This document shows, piece after piece, positions 45,971-56,866 of a stretch of DNA of 64,000 nt. A program made the translations under genes and the position numbers. The DNA is from Anniella stebbinsi (taxonomy: Eukaryota; Chordata; Lepidosauria; Squamata; Anniellidae). Where the stretch lies: positions 266,714,562 to 266,778,561 of the forward strand of contig JARDYH010000003.1 in the NCBI GenBank assembly GCA_029215795.1, read 5' to 3'. Under the pieces are notes generated by a model. That model was not told where the DNA came from, did not search any database, and saw nothing but the letters and a program-made list of their open reading frames with translations. Each line of letters starts with the position of its first letter. The first letter of the stretch is position 1.

Positions 45971-46523
45971 GTCCCTTTCTACACCTACGGGTATAGAGGG
46001 AGGGACGGGGGACAATCCCGGATGTACCTGCTTCCGGGATCATTGCTCTGGATACACACAGGGGAAGCATGACCTCCCAGGAGGAAGGAGGGATGTCGCA
46101 TCCACCATTTTTTTCCCAAAAGGAGCCAGGAGTGCACTTGCGCTCCATCGTAAAATATGTTTGTTTGTTTTTAAACGACATCAGACCCCAAACCCCTCCC
46201 TGCCATCCCAGGGGTGGCGAATTTGCTGCCACCCCCTCCCCTGATGAGCACGGAGCTCCATGGCACGGCTCTGTGCCCGTTTCTGGTGCCCGCTTACTTG
46301 CAAGTAAGCAGGCACCAGGTGGGACGGTAGCCCACACCTCCTGCGGTCTTGGGACATTCCCGGGACCGCGGAAAGAATTGGGTTTTCCCGGGGATATTTT
46401 GTCCCCGGGAAAACCTGTGCCCGTGCCTATCCCCCGCCCCCCGGGGAGTCCCTGTGCATCATTTGGACGCACAGGGACCACCCAGGGGCAATCCCACAAA
46501 AAAAGGCCGGTGTAGAAACGGCC
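45971..46523 (+). mobile_element. Family C MITE, copy 4
   Basis: A 553-bp copy with ends GTCCCTTTCTACACCTACGG and GCCGGTGTAGAAACGGCC and an exact TAA duplication (45968-45970 and 46524-46526). It includes GCTTACTTGCAAGTAAGC (46291-46308, a perfect palindrome) and the subterminal hairpin CCCTGTGCATC-ATTTGGA-CGCACAGGG (46449-46475). A frame of 232 codons on the minus strand runs through it, but it is proline/glycine-rich noise from GC-rich DNA. Confidence 0.9.
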
Positions 46524-46526
46524 TAA

Positions 46527-47453
46527 GTGCGAACAAAATGGTGAGTATGGCAATAGAATTTTGGGGTGGGCCAATTTAGGGACCATCCTTCGCCTCGCTT
46601 CTCCAAGTTGTCATCTGGGCAGGAAAGGTGCAGAACAGCAGTGCCAGTGCATCCTGGCTACTAGATAAAAACATGTGATATAATACTTGCTGGAGCATTA
46701 AAAACAAATACTAAGCAGCACTAAGCGAGAACAGAATTCATTTGAATTTGGCCTTGCCTACAAAGAGTTCTATTTTCCACCCCCAGAATAGAAACTGCTC
46801 TTGCCGCACTTATTCCGTCCAGCCTGCCAACTAGCCCTCCTGTACATCCATGCACCACATATTATTAACTTGCCTACATAATGGGGAATGCAAATCCTTT
46901 GCACAGTGACCATGTTGGTGTTTGTGCTTTAAACTTTTGCCTGGCATAAATGTTTGCCTAGGGCACTTGCTGGGGCCCGGCCAGGATCAGGGATCATCAT
47001 GCTTGGGCCCAACAGGCACTGGTTCCAACTTGCAAGTTATGCAACTAAGCACGGGACTCTCGGACATTCCCTGTCAGAGAGTGCCAGCCGAGCTGGGCGT
47101 AGCACATTAAGCACAAGGTGCAGCAAACCTGGCAGGGCCCCATACAAGCTGAGAAGATATTCATCCCCTACCAGGGCTTAGAATGCAAAGAGTCCTGTTG
47201 ACTGAGTCAACACTGTACTAGGCCTGGAATAGTCAACATGGAGCCTACAAGCACCAATGGGCCTCCAGACACCATCCTTGGTGCTCAATGAGACACCTGA
47301 CTCTTTCCCATTTGTCAGCTAGGATTGCTTCAAAGTGAAGTGGGAGCCTCTACCTGCGACCATCTTAATTTCCCAGGAACCCCTCTCATCAGGTTACTTG
47401 TCCTGGCAGACTAGCTAGGACAAGTAGCATAGTGGTCATTTTATGATTGTGCC
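46527..47453. other. Unassigned sequence
   Basis: Nothing recognised. Confidence 0.45.
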
Positions 47454-47456
47454 CAG

Positions 47457-47894
47457 GGCCCTTTCCACACCATGCTTTTTCCCCCTGGGTCGGCCCTGTG
47501 CATCTAAATGATGCACAGGGGATCCCAGGGGTAACCGGGGACGACCTAGGGATGACCCTGGGATAGCAGAAACCAGGGATATCCCGATGTTTCCCCCATC
47601 CCGGGTCCTAAAACAGGCACAGAGCCGCACAAGGTGGCTCTGTGTCCAGGGGGGTAGGGAGAAAGCAATTTCGCCATCACAGGATGGCAAGGGGGGGGCA
47701 GGAGGGGTTCTTACCTTCTCCGCCACGCTCCCAGCTTCTTCTGTCGCTTTAAAAAATTTAATGGTGGGCGCGACATTCCTTTCCTCCCAGGACGTCATGC
47801 TTCCTGTTTAGAAGGTGGGGGGACGATCCGGGAAGTGGGTAAGTCCAGGATCGCCCCCCTCCCTCCCTCTACACCCTTAGGTGTAGAAAGGGCC
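47457..47894 (-). mobile_element. Family C MITE, copy 5 (inverted, shorter)
   Basis: A 438-bp copy in opposite orientation: GGCCCTTTCCACACCATGC left, CTTAGGTGTAGAAAGGGCC right. The hairpin CCCTGTGCATC-TAAATG-ATGCACAGGG is near 47497-47519. It lacks the CTTACTTGCAAGTAAG block. The flanks CAG/CAA are imperfect. Confidence 0.83.
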
Positions 47895-47895
47895 C

Positions 47896-48749
47896 AAGAC
47901 AGTTTCTCAAATCTCTAAAAGTGTCCACTGGCCCTATGCAAATAAATAGGTTCAATAGGGTAAGTTTGCAGGAGTCTACGGAGGGTACCCTGCCTAGAAA
48001 CCCCACCTCAAGAACCTTGAATTAACCCTGTGTTGGTGAAGGTTATAGAGCTGCAGGAGTAGCAGCTGCTGAGGGACTAGAGCAATCAAACCTCCCTCGT
48101 GCAGAGAGCCAATTATTCTGCACAAAGACTGCCTGACACCCTCAGCCTACAGATCAGCTTGAAGTGCACAAGCAGCAACGTGCACCGCAGCAGCTGAAGA
48201 ACAAGCCTACCCTTGGGAAGCCCCAACACCTCCCTCTCACTCGCTTATTATGGTAGCACTGCACCAGTCTGCACAATTTCAATAAGCCACAAAACTCTAG
48301 TCCATCCATAAGCAGGCCTGATGATTATACTCCACAAGCAGATAAATTAGTAATGGATGCAGAATCCAGTATTCCCAGAATCTCAGCTTTCCCCACCCAC
48401 CCCCTTTATGTAAAAAGCAAGTTTCTAACCCTGAAGGTTGCGAAGAAAATAGACTTGAAAACAACCCAGAAAGCCAGAAATAGAGCACAATCTCCAGTCG
48501 GCAGGTGGTATAGGGCTGTAGCATGCAATATAGCTCAACTCCATCCTATACTAGGCAAAAAGCAACATGATACAAAATAGGCCAATTTATGCAAATGTGC
48601 TTAATTGCTGTAATTTGTGCAGGTCACGGAATCTGGTGTGGCTTCAGCACAGAATAAATGCAGCCCTACCTAAAGGATGCTCTGGTCTGACTTGGAGCAG
48701 CTACAAATAGCCTTGGGACTGGTGGAACATCATGTAGAAGGACTAAACA
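47896..48749. other. Unassigned sequence
   Basis: 48565-48660 shares the GCAAAT...AATTTGTGC motif with 19355 and 34950. Nothing else recognised. Confidence 0.4.
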
Positions 48750-48900
48750 TTCATTATTATTTTTCCCTGTAATTGTTATGTTTTTATTGTATTTCAATGC
48801 ATTGTTTTAATCAATTTTAATTGTGTAAGCCACCTTGAGTGCCATTGTTTTTGGTAAAAAGGCTGGGTGCAAATCAAATAAATAAACAAACAATGAAACA
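48750..48900 (+). mobile_element. LINE 3' end
   Basis: TTGTGTAAGCCACCTTGAGTGCC then AAGGCTGGGTGCAAATCAAATAAATAAAC is the plus-strand terminus of a widespread squamate LINE (L2/CR1 group). Confidence 0.75.
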
Positions 48901-49380
48901 AATAGCAGGGGCAGCTAGGCAGAGTGATGTGGTTGCCGCCTTAGGCAGTAGATTTAGGGTGTCATGAAAGGACAACAAATTGTTAATTATTTAACTTGTT
49001 ATTAACTTATTTTTACTGGCTTGGATGGGGGAAGGTGTTTGTGGGATTTTCTGCCTCTTGTAAGACTATTAGTGCAACTTGACTCAAGTGAGTGGGTGGG
49101 CACCATTTGTCACTCCATCTCAGGCAGTAAAATGTTTTGGGTTGGCCTTAAGGACTAGACCTCAGGTTGGAACTGGGTTCTAGAGTTATCATCGTATGTA
49201 TACAAATAGTGAACTCAGTTCTCAGAGCATGGAACCTTAGGTAAACAAAATGGCACCACCATGCATAAGAGATGTATCAGCAGAACAAACAAACCTTGAG
49301 GAAATAAACTAAGATGGGGTGGGGTGGGGTGGGGGAGAATCCAAAAGAACACAATGAGGACTGAGCTTGGAATGGTGGTC
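48901..49380. other. Unassigned sequence
   Basis: A GGGGT repeat at about 49314-49333; no element recognised. Confidence 0.5.
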
Positions 49381-49462
49381 ATAATAATAATAATAATAAT
49401 AATAATAATTTATTTTTTACCCGCCTCTCCGTCTGGATCGAGGCGGGGAACAACAACATGAT

Positions 49463-49478
49463 AAAATACATAAAACTG
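49463..49478. repeat. Target site duplication of the L1 (left)
   Basis: AAAATACATAAAACTG, repeated exactly at 55126-55141. A length of 16 bp and an A-rich cleavage side are typical of L1 target-primed reverse transcription. The poly-A tail leaves the first A bases ambiguous. Confidence 0.93.
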
Positions 49479-50076
49479 GGGGGAGTGGAGTGAAGTCAGA
49501 ACTCTCTCGCTCTCGTTAAGAAGCGATCGAAATAACTATAAAATCCCTATTTGGAGAGAATGGATTGTTAATCAAAGATCTGATTTCGGGTCTGGAAGCT
49601 TTGCTGTATCTGTGGAGAACGAAACTGCTGGATTGCTGCAATATCAGCAGAGAGAGAACTCTGGCAGGCGATCAGTAACGGTAATTAATGGATTTTAATT
49701 GGGAGAAGTAAGACTGACTGATAAGACTGGAGGGAGAGACGGAAGTGATTTAAGAGGGGAAAGAGATATTTAACCTCCAGCCAAAAGTGTTAGAAGCCGA
49801 AACGTACTTGTTTGATAAGAGCCAAGGCGGATAGCAAAGATTTAGGTGAGGGGTGCGGATTTATGAGTTTAGCTTTATGAAAAGAAAGCAAAAAGGTGAA
49901 AAATCCAGTGCCCCCGCCTGGAGCAGGCTATCGAAAGATCATCCGTCAGATAGAAACTGGCATCGGCTCACGAGAGTTTCTAGAATCTTGCCAGACAAAA
50001 TGCCGGACAAGACGCAGCATTCGGAAAAACATCTCCAAGTCACTCCGGAAGCACTAAATCTGGCGTAGTTCTTAAA

Positions 50077-50934
50077 GTGGCAGGTGCAGTTCCTAAAGCA
50101 CCCAAAGAGAGTCAAGCAGAGACATCAGATGATTTAATGGACAAATTTCAGAAAGTGTTAGAGGCGGCCTTGCTGAAGCAGGAGGAAAGATTAATGCAAA
50201 GAATTAAGGACTCGCAGATTGAACTTATGTCGGACCTTCAAACTGTGGTGGAAAGTGTGGAGAAATTGGAGAGGGAGACTGGGAAGCTGCAGGAAGATAG
50301 CAAGCAGCAGGGGGAGCATTTGAAGGAGATGGACTTGCGTTTAATTGCCTTGGAAGATAGGGACAGGAGAGTCAACATTCGAATTAGATCTTTTGGAGAG
50401 AGAGGGGGGGAGAACCCTAAGGCTTTAAGAGATACAATTTTGGCATGGATTAAGGAAGTGGAACCTCAGGAAACTTGGGAGATGGTGGATATCGAGAGGA
50501 TCCACAGAGTGGGTTATAAGAAGAAGGGGATGCTCCCAAGGGATATAATTGTTAAATTTGCCAACTACTACAAGAAAGAAAAGTTGATGCAAGCAATTAG
50601 ACGTCAAGGCCAGCTGATGCTACAAGCAACACCAATCGAGGTTTATCAGGATTTATGCCCTCAAACCGTGCAGTGGCAGAAGAGTGTTAGACTGTGTACA
50701 GTGGCTTTGCGGAAGAGATCGATAACATATAGTTGGGGGTATCCAGTCTTTTTGAGATTTATGTGGAAAGGGAAACAACATAGAATAACATCAAGTGAGC
50801 AAGGCATGGATCTTTTGGAGAAGCTGGGTTTAGTTGATCCCACGGATGTTGGAGAAACAAAGCAGGATGAAGGCGCTGCCGGAGGAAGCAGTCAAAAGCA
50901 GGATGAAGGCGCTGCAGGAGGAAGCAGTCAATGA
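50077..50934 (+). CDS. L1 ORF1p-like RNA-binding protein (degenerate start)
   Basis: The nucleic-acid chaperone that coats L1 RNA in the ribonucleoprotein. The 285-codon frame shows a coiled-coil-like region (about residues 20-95, rich in E, K, Q, L heptads). An RRM-like part follows, beginning RRVNIRIRSFGERGG, and then a C-terminal domain with IERIHRV, LPRDIIVKFANYYKKEK and the SITYSWGYPVFLRF strand, as in L1 ORF1p. No ATG opens the frame: the in-frame stop upstream is at 49981 and the first candidate is GTG at 50077, with ATG only at about 50137. An overlapping frame (49853-50068) with KRKQKGEKSS basic residues may be the true N-terminus, joined by a frameshift. The tail holds a 36-bp tandem duplication, giving KQDEGAAGGSSQ twice. 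Confidence 0.85.
   Translation: MAGAVPKAPKESQAETSDDLMDKFQKVLEAALLKQEERLMQRIKDSQIELMSDLQTVVESVEKLERETGKLQEDSKQQGEHLKEMDLRLIALEDRDRRVNIRIRSFGERGGENPKALRDTILAWIKEVEPQETWEMVDIERIHRVGYKKKGMLPRDIIVKFANYYKKEKLMQAIRRQGQLMLQATPIEVYQDLCPQTVQWQKSVRLCTVALRKRSITYSWGYPVFLRFMWKGKQHRITSSEQGMDLLEKLGLVDPTDVGETKQDEGAAGGSSQKQDEGAAGGSSQ
50860..50931 (+). repeat. 36-bp tandem duplication at the ORF1 3' end
   Basis: Two units (50860-50895 and 50896-50931) encode KQDEGAAGGSSQ each and differ at one base (GCC/GCA). The stop codon follows directly. Confidence 0.92.
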
Positions 50935-51184
50935 AGAAATATTATTGTAATAGGGATAAGAAGAGATTATAAGGGAGAGGAGGTTCAGATTTTTGCTCCG
51001 GGAATGTTGGGTTGCTTCTCCCCCCCCCCCCGAAGAGTTCTAATAATAATTGGGGCCATTGCCCAGAAAGGTCTGGTGAGGAGGGGGGTGAAGATGGGGC
51101 AGTAAGTGTGGGGGGGAGGGGGAGGGAGGGGGGTATGTGTGTCACAGAGGGAGACCAATATAGAGATGTGGGTGAAAGAGAGAG

Positions 51185-54100
51185 ATGGAAAATAAATTAA
51201 GGGTTGCAACTTTAAATGTTAAAGGGCTAGGAACTGTTATAAAAAGGAAGAGAATAGAAATGTTATTTAAAAAAGAGAAAGCAGATGTAATTTTTTTGCA
51301 GGAAACTCATCAAACAAAGGAGGGCGTAAATGAGCTTCGGATGAGGGAAGTGGGCGTTTATGAAAAGTCTTTTGGTACTTCTAAAGCGAGAGGTGTAGCG
51401 ATAATAATTTCAAAAAATGTGGTATTACAATACAAAGGGTGAAGAAGGATGAAGCGGGAAGATTTCTGATAATTTCTTGCATGGTGGGGGAGGAGGAATA
51501 TATATTGATCAATGTATATGCTCCAAATGGGAAACAAATGGAATTTTTCGATGAAGTTTTTAATGCGGTGGGAGAAGTGGGTAAAAAGAACATTGTGATG
51601 GCAGGTGATTTTAATATGGTATTAGACAAAGGGAAAGACAGGGATAATATATTAAGAGATCTTAAGAGTGGTGGGAGGACGGGGTTAAGCAAATTAACGG
51701 AGAGAAAAGAACTAATGGATGTTTGGAGGGTATTAAAAGGGGAAGAAAGGAAATATATTTTCTACTCACCAAGGTTTAAGAGTTATTCCAGGATTGATTA
51801 TATTTTTGTGTCAAAGAATATGATGTCTAAACTTATAGATTGTGCTATTGGGGTAATTAAAGTCACTGATCACGCATTATTGACGATGGATATTAAAATG
51901 AAGAAGGATTATAAACAAGCTAAGAGATGGAGAATGGATACAAGGTTATTAAATAATAAAAATATAGTGGGGAAAATAAAAAAAGAAATGCAGGAAATAT
52001 GGGAAATTAATGAAAAGGACTCAAACTCGCATGGGTTAATATGGGACACTATGAAGGCTGTGGTAAGAGGGATTTGTATTAGGGAAATGTGTACTCTAAG
52101 AAAACAACAGAAAGCACAAAATAAAAAGATTGAAAAGGAGGTAAGGGATTTAGAGGAGAAGCTAAGAGAGACAAAAGATAAACGCCTATTTGCCCAAATT
52201 CAAGCTAAGAAAAAGGAATTAGAGAAAGAAGAGTTAGAACAAGTCCAAAGGGATTTGCTATATTTAAGGAGGGATTTTTTATAATATAGTAATAAAAATT
52301 GGAAGATGCTGGCTAGGTCCACTCAGTCAAAAAAAGCTAAGAATATGATAGGGACAATTAGAGACAAAACAGGTAAAAATTGTAATTTAATGAAGGATAA
52401 ATTAAAGATATTTCAGGAATTTTATAGAGAATTATATACATCAGATATGGGGACACAGGTTAAGGTATTGGAATACGTAGAGAGGAATTGGAAAATAAGA
52501 TTACAGGGGCAAGATAGGGATTATATGGAAGGATTAGTTACTGAGAAAGAAATAGAAGGAATTATTGATAAATTAAAAGGAGGAAAATCTCCGGGAATGG
52601 ATGGTTTGGGGCCGGAATATTATAAGATTTTTAGAGAAATTTTAATACCAAGATTGAAAAAATTATTTAATAGCATAATAGAAGGAGGAAAGACCCCGCC
52701 ATCGTGGGATCATTCCTTCATTATATTAATCCCGAAACCAGGAAAGGATCTGACGGATCCAGCATCTTACAGACCAATATCTTTAATAAATCAAGACTCA
52801 AAAAATTTTACGGCAATAATGGCAAAAGGGATGGGTACGTTTATATATAAATATATTAGAAAAGATAAATGTGGATTTATTTCAGGAAGGCAAATGCCTA
52901 ATTTAATTGGAAGAGTCTTAAATATAATTAACATTATTAAAAAAAAGGAATTTAAAAGCAGGTTTGTTAGCATTGGATATATTCAAAGCCTTTGATTGCG
53001 TGGAATGGCCAGCACTTAAAACAATTTTGAAAACATTTGGGCTTGGAGAAAAATTTATGGGAGTGATGGATCAACTGTATAAAAATAATAAAGCAGAAAT
53101 AATGGTTAATGATGGGTTAACGCAACAGATTACACTAGCTCGAGGAACTAGACAAGGTTGCCCACTTTCACCGATCTTATTTACGATAGTGATAGAAATT
53201 TTGGCAAATGTTATAAGGAAGGATGTAAGATTGAAGGGGATAGGAGGGAAGGAGAAGATTAAAATGAATATGTTTGCGGCTGACACATTTCTGACATTAG
53301 AAGATCCCCTGAAGACTGGGGAGTTGATTAAGAAGCATTTGAGAGAATTTGGGGAGATTACTGGTCTACAAGTTAATTGGGGGAAGTCAGAAATGATGTT
53401 ATTTAATTATAACAAAGAGGAGATGGAGGAAGGTAAAGTTAAGTTAGGTTTTAGGCTTAAAAATATAGTACGTTATTTAGGAGTTAATATTGCAAAAGAT
53501 TTAGATAGGTTAGAGGAAATTAATTTTGCAAGTTTGATAAAACAGGTAGGGGAAAAGTTAGAGGTATATAGAAAATTAAAACATTCTTGGTTTGGTAGAA
53601 TAGCGGTTATTAAAATGAAGATATTACTTAAGATTAATTTTTTGTTTAGAATGCTGCCGATTAAAATATCGGATGTAGAGTTAAAGAGCTGGCAAAATAT
53701 GATTAATGCTGATTGCAATGGAGATAAGAGAGCTAGGATTAATAAAGGGTTATGGTATAAGACACAAAAGAAAGGTGGTTTGGGACTTCCAAATATAAAG
53801 AGTTATTATATTGTTAAGATATGTTATAAATAGTATATTAGGGGAGGAAGATTTAGAATGGTTAGAAATGCAAACAGGGGAACTAGATTTCAAATTGCAA
53901 AATATTTTTTTTAATTAAAATTTATAAGAAAGATTTGAGGGGACTGGACAACCCGTTGCTGAAAAACATTCTAGAGATCTGGGAGAAAGTTAAAGGAAAG
54001 TTCATACCAGGAGACTCTCCACTCGCCCCAGTGGTAGTAGTGGGAAACTTCCCAAGGAATTTAAAAGTAGAGTTGGAAGGGAGTCTGAAGGATCAGGAAA

Positions 54101-55010
54101 TTATTAAATTAAGGAATTGGATGGAAAGAATGATAGATAAGGTGCAAATTAGAGAGTTGTTAAAAGGACAAAAGATAGCTTGGTTCAAATGCTTACAATT
54201 GGAAAAATGGACACAGGAATGGAAAAAGATAAATAAGAAATGTAGAAATAATACAAGATTTGAAGATTTAATTGAATCAAGAGGAAAGAAGGAAGTAATT
54301 AAAACTAGAAAAGGTTTGACTAGCGAAATATATAGAATTCTGATAGAGGATGATGAATATCGAGACTCTCTTAAAATGATTTGGGAAGATGATTTAAAGG
54401 AACAAATTAATGAACATGACTGGGGGAGGATGTGGGATGCAAGAATGTTAAAGCTTTTGTCGATTAGAATTAAGGATAATTATTATAAGACAATATGGAG
54501 ATGGTATTTAACGCCGGTAAGATTTCATCAGATAGATAAAAAAGTGTCCAAGAATTGTTGGAGGGGGTGTCAGGAGGTTGGACTTATTTTCATATGTGGT
54601 GGAGCTGTGAACACGTACAAAAAATTTGGGAAAGGGTGTTCAAAGAAATAAGTGAAATAATTGGAAGTAAACTGGAATTAAGCCCAAAGCTGGCTCTACT
54701 AGCAATATGGGATAAAGGAAATGAGAATATAAACAAGAGAGAATTGATAAACAACCTCCTGGCTCCCGTCAGATTAATGATTGCTAAAAACTGGAAAGGG
54801 CAAGGGATATATACTATAGAAGAATGGTATAAAGAAATATGGGATATGGCACTTAATGGTAAGCTAACGTGTAAAATGAAAATAAAGAGGGGAATGTCCA
54901 GTAAGAATGATTTTGGAGATATATGGAGCCCATTTTTGGAATCTGTATTAATCACGGGGAAGGGGAAAATACCTTCAAAACAGTCTTTACAATTTTGGAA
55001 AGAAGAATAA
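51185..55010 (+). pseudogene. L1 ORF2 (endonuclease-reverse transcriptase), broken
   Basis: It would nick target DNA and copy L1 RNA. APE-type endonuclease: LRVATLNVKGLG (51200), FLQETHQ, AGDFNMV (51601), RIDYIF and TDH (51870). Reverse transcriptase: SPGMDGLGPEYYK (52592), ASYRPISLIN, LALDIFKAFDCVEW (motif A, 52967), TRQGCPLSPIL, and FAADTFL where FADD is expected (53275). The C-terminal CCHC-like region is CWRGC...HMWWSC (54556-54610). Frame changes or stops occur near 51440, 52284, 52960, 53833-53935 and 54585, so at least five lesions break the protein. The D-to-A change at the second catalytic motif would abolish polymerase activity on its own. Confidence 0.93.
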
Positions 55011-55125
55011 TGTATAATTGAAGGTCTCCTGGGGGGAGGGGAGCACGGGGGGTATGTGGTTATGTATTGTATTTTATGTTGTTTTATGTTGTATTATGTT
55101 GAAAAATAAAATTAAAAATAAAAAA

Positions 55126-55141
55126 AAAATACATAAAACTG
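55126..55141. repeat. Target site duplication of the L1 (right)
   Basis: Exact copy of 49463-49478, directly following the A-rich L1 tail. Confidence 0.93.
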
Positions 55142-55255
55142 ATTAAAACATGACACATATTATTAAAACTGCATTAAAACATCCTAAAACATCCTTAAAA
55201 CATTCTAAAGTTCCACTGGATATGCCTGCCGGAAGAGAACAGTCTTTATAGGTTT

Positions 55256-56866
55256 CTAAAATTCTAAAAGACTGTTAAGTTGACAAGTCTCCTCCGGCAG
55301 GCCATTCCACAGTCTGGGAGTGGCAGAAGAGAAGGTCCTCTGGGTAACAGTTGTCAGCCTAGTCTTGGCTGACTGCAGTAAGTTCTTCCCAGAGGACCTG
55401 AGCGTGCGGGGCGGATTGTATGGGAGAAGGCGATCCTGCAGGTAACCTGGACCCAAACCATGTAGGGCTTTAAAGGTAATAACCAACACTTTATACTTCG
55501 CCTGGAAACTAATTGGCAGCCAGTGGAGCGATTTTAAAGCTGGCATAATATGGTCACTCCTAGATGTACCAGTGACCAACCTGGCTGCCATATTTTGAAC
55601 TAGTTGAAGTTTCTGGACCAGGCACCGAGGTAGCCCTATGTACAGCACATTGCAGAAGTCGAGCCTCGAAGTTACCAGCGCGTGCACCACCATCTTTAGG
55701 TCTTCCAACTCTAGGAAGGGGCGCAGCTGGCGTATCAGCCAAAGCTGATAGTAGGCACTCCTGGCCGTCGCATCTATCTGGGCTGTCATTTGGAGCGACG
55801 GATCCAGGAGCACCCCCAAACTGCGAACACAGTCTTTCAGGGGGAGTGTAACCCCATCCAGAACCGGTTGACACACCTCCAAATCCAGGTTGCGGCCTTT
55901 GACAGCAAGCACCTCCGTCTTGTCTGGATTCAGCTTCAGTTTGTTTTTCCTCATCCAGCCCATTACCGCCTCCAAGCGTTCATTCAGAGGAGACACACTA
56001 TCCTTAGCTGGCGCTGTTATCGAAGGCATAGAGAAATATATTTGGGTGTCATCAGCATACTGATAGCACCCCGCCCCATGCCTCCGGATGATCTCTCCCA
56101 ATGGTTTCATATAAATGTTAAACAGCATTGGGGAAAGGATGGCACCTTGCGGTACGCCACACATCAGTTCCTTCTTTGCAGAGCAGCTATCCCCAAGCAT
56201 CACCATCTGGAACCTGCCCGAGAGGTAGGACCGGAACCACTGAAGCACAGTGCCCCCGATTCCCAATCCCCTCAGGCATTCCAGAAGGATACCATGGTCG
56301 ATGGTATCGAATGCCGCTGAGAGGTCCAAAAGTACCAACAGGGACACACTCCCCCTGTCAATACTCAGGCGTAGATCATCCACTAAGGCAACCATAGCAG
56401 TCTCAACTCCGTATCCCGCCCTGAAGCCAGTTTGAAATGGGTCCAGAAAATCAGTGTCATCCAAGACTACTTGGAGTTGAAAGGCAACCGCCCTCTCGAT
56501 CACCTTGCCCAAGAATGGAAGGTTTGATACCGGTCTGTAGTTATTAAAGTCCAGGGGATCCAGGGAGGGCTTCTTTAGAAGCGGCCGTACCACCGCTTCT
56601 TTTAAACATGATGGAAAACTCCCCTCCCTGAGAGATGCATTAATAATATATTGTAATTGCGATCTAACTGCATCTCCTCCCTGGACGACCAGCCATGAAG
56701 GACAGGGATCGAGAGGGCAAGTCGTCCTCCTCACTCGTGCAAGCAGCTTGTCCACGTCCTTGGTACTCACCAACTGAAACTGATCCAGTGTAATTCTACT
56801 CGCGGAGTCGCTGGATACTCCATCGTCAGCCTCTGCTATAACGACGGCATCTAGGCTCTTATCCAA
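55256..56866 (-). CDS. L2-clade reverse transcriptase, uninterrupted 536-codon frame
   Basis: RNA-dependent DNA polymerase of the L2 element. [10 protein letters not shown] at residues 108-117, motif A VLLDLSAAFDTID around D181, GVPQG at 237-241, and YADD at 270-273, so all three catalytic aspartates are kept. The C-terminal part includes LDFCNVLYIGLP, LHWLPI and WNGLPEE, typical of L2/CR1 LINEs. The stop after LLEF is premature: the next codons in frame still spell a tail like the LFRQAYPDEF end of the copy at 40490. The N-terminal linker (56851-57219) is in another frame, so a frameshift lies at about 56866-56880; the endonuclease is absent. Confidence 0.92.
   Translation of the reverse strand: MDKSLDAVVIAEADDGVSSDSASRITLDQFQLVSTKDVDKLLARVRRTTCPLDPCPSWLVVQGGDAVRSQLQYIINASLREGSFPSCLKEAVVRPLLKKPSLDPLDFNNYRPVSNLPFLGKVIERAVAFQLQVVLDDTDFLDPFQTGFRAGYGVETAMVALVDDLRLSIDRGSVSLLVLLDLSAAFDTIDHGILLECLRGLGIGGTVLQWFRSYLSGRFQMVMLGDSCSAKKELMCGVPQGAILSPMLFNIYMKPLGEIIRRHGAGCYQYADDTQIYFSMPSITAPAKDSVSPLNERLEAVMGWMRKNKLKLNPDKTEVLAVKGRNLDLEVCQPVLDGVTLPLKDCVRSLGVLLDPSLQMTAQIDATARSAYYQLWLIRQLRPFLELEDLKMVVHALVTSRLDFCNVLYIGLPRCLVQKLQLVQNMAARLVTGTSRSDHIMPALKSLHWLPISFQAKYKVLVITFKALHGLGPGYLQDRLLPYNPPRTLRSSGKNLLQSAKTRLTTVTQRTFSSATPRLWNGLPEETCQLNSLLEF

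Larger units (their letters stand above)
49479..55125 (+). mobile_element. Near full-length L1 retrotransposon (about 5.65 kb)
   Basis: Order: a 5' UTR of about 600 bp, ORF1 (50077-50934), a purine-rich spacer of 250 bp, ORF2 (51185-55010, broken), a 3' UTR of about 110 bp and an A-rich tail (AAAAATAAAATTAAAAATAAAA). A 16-bp duplication borders it exactly. The reading frames are A/T-rich compared with the L2 around it. ORF1 without a start codon and ORF2 with several lesions make it a dead copy, yet the intact duplication and ends imply modest age. Confidence 0.95.

Noticed and set aside
45888..46586. 232-codon minus-strand frame as a gene
   Set aside because: It spans the whole family C MITE, and its proline/glycine-rich translation follows from GC-rich repeat DNA.
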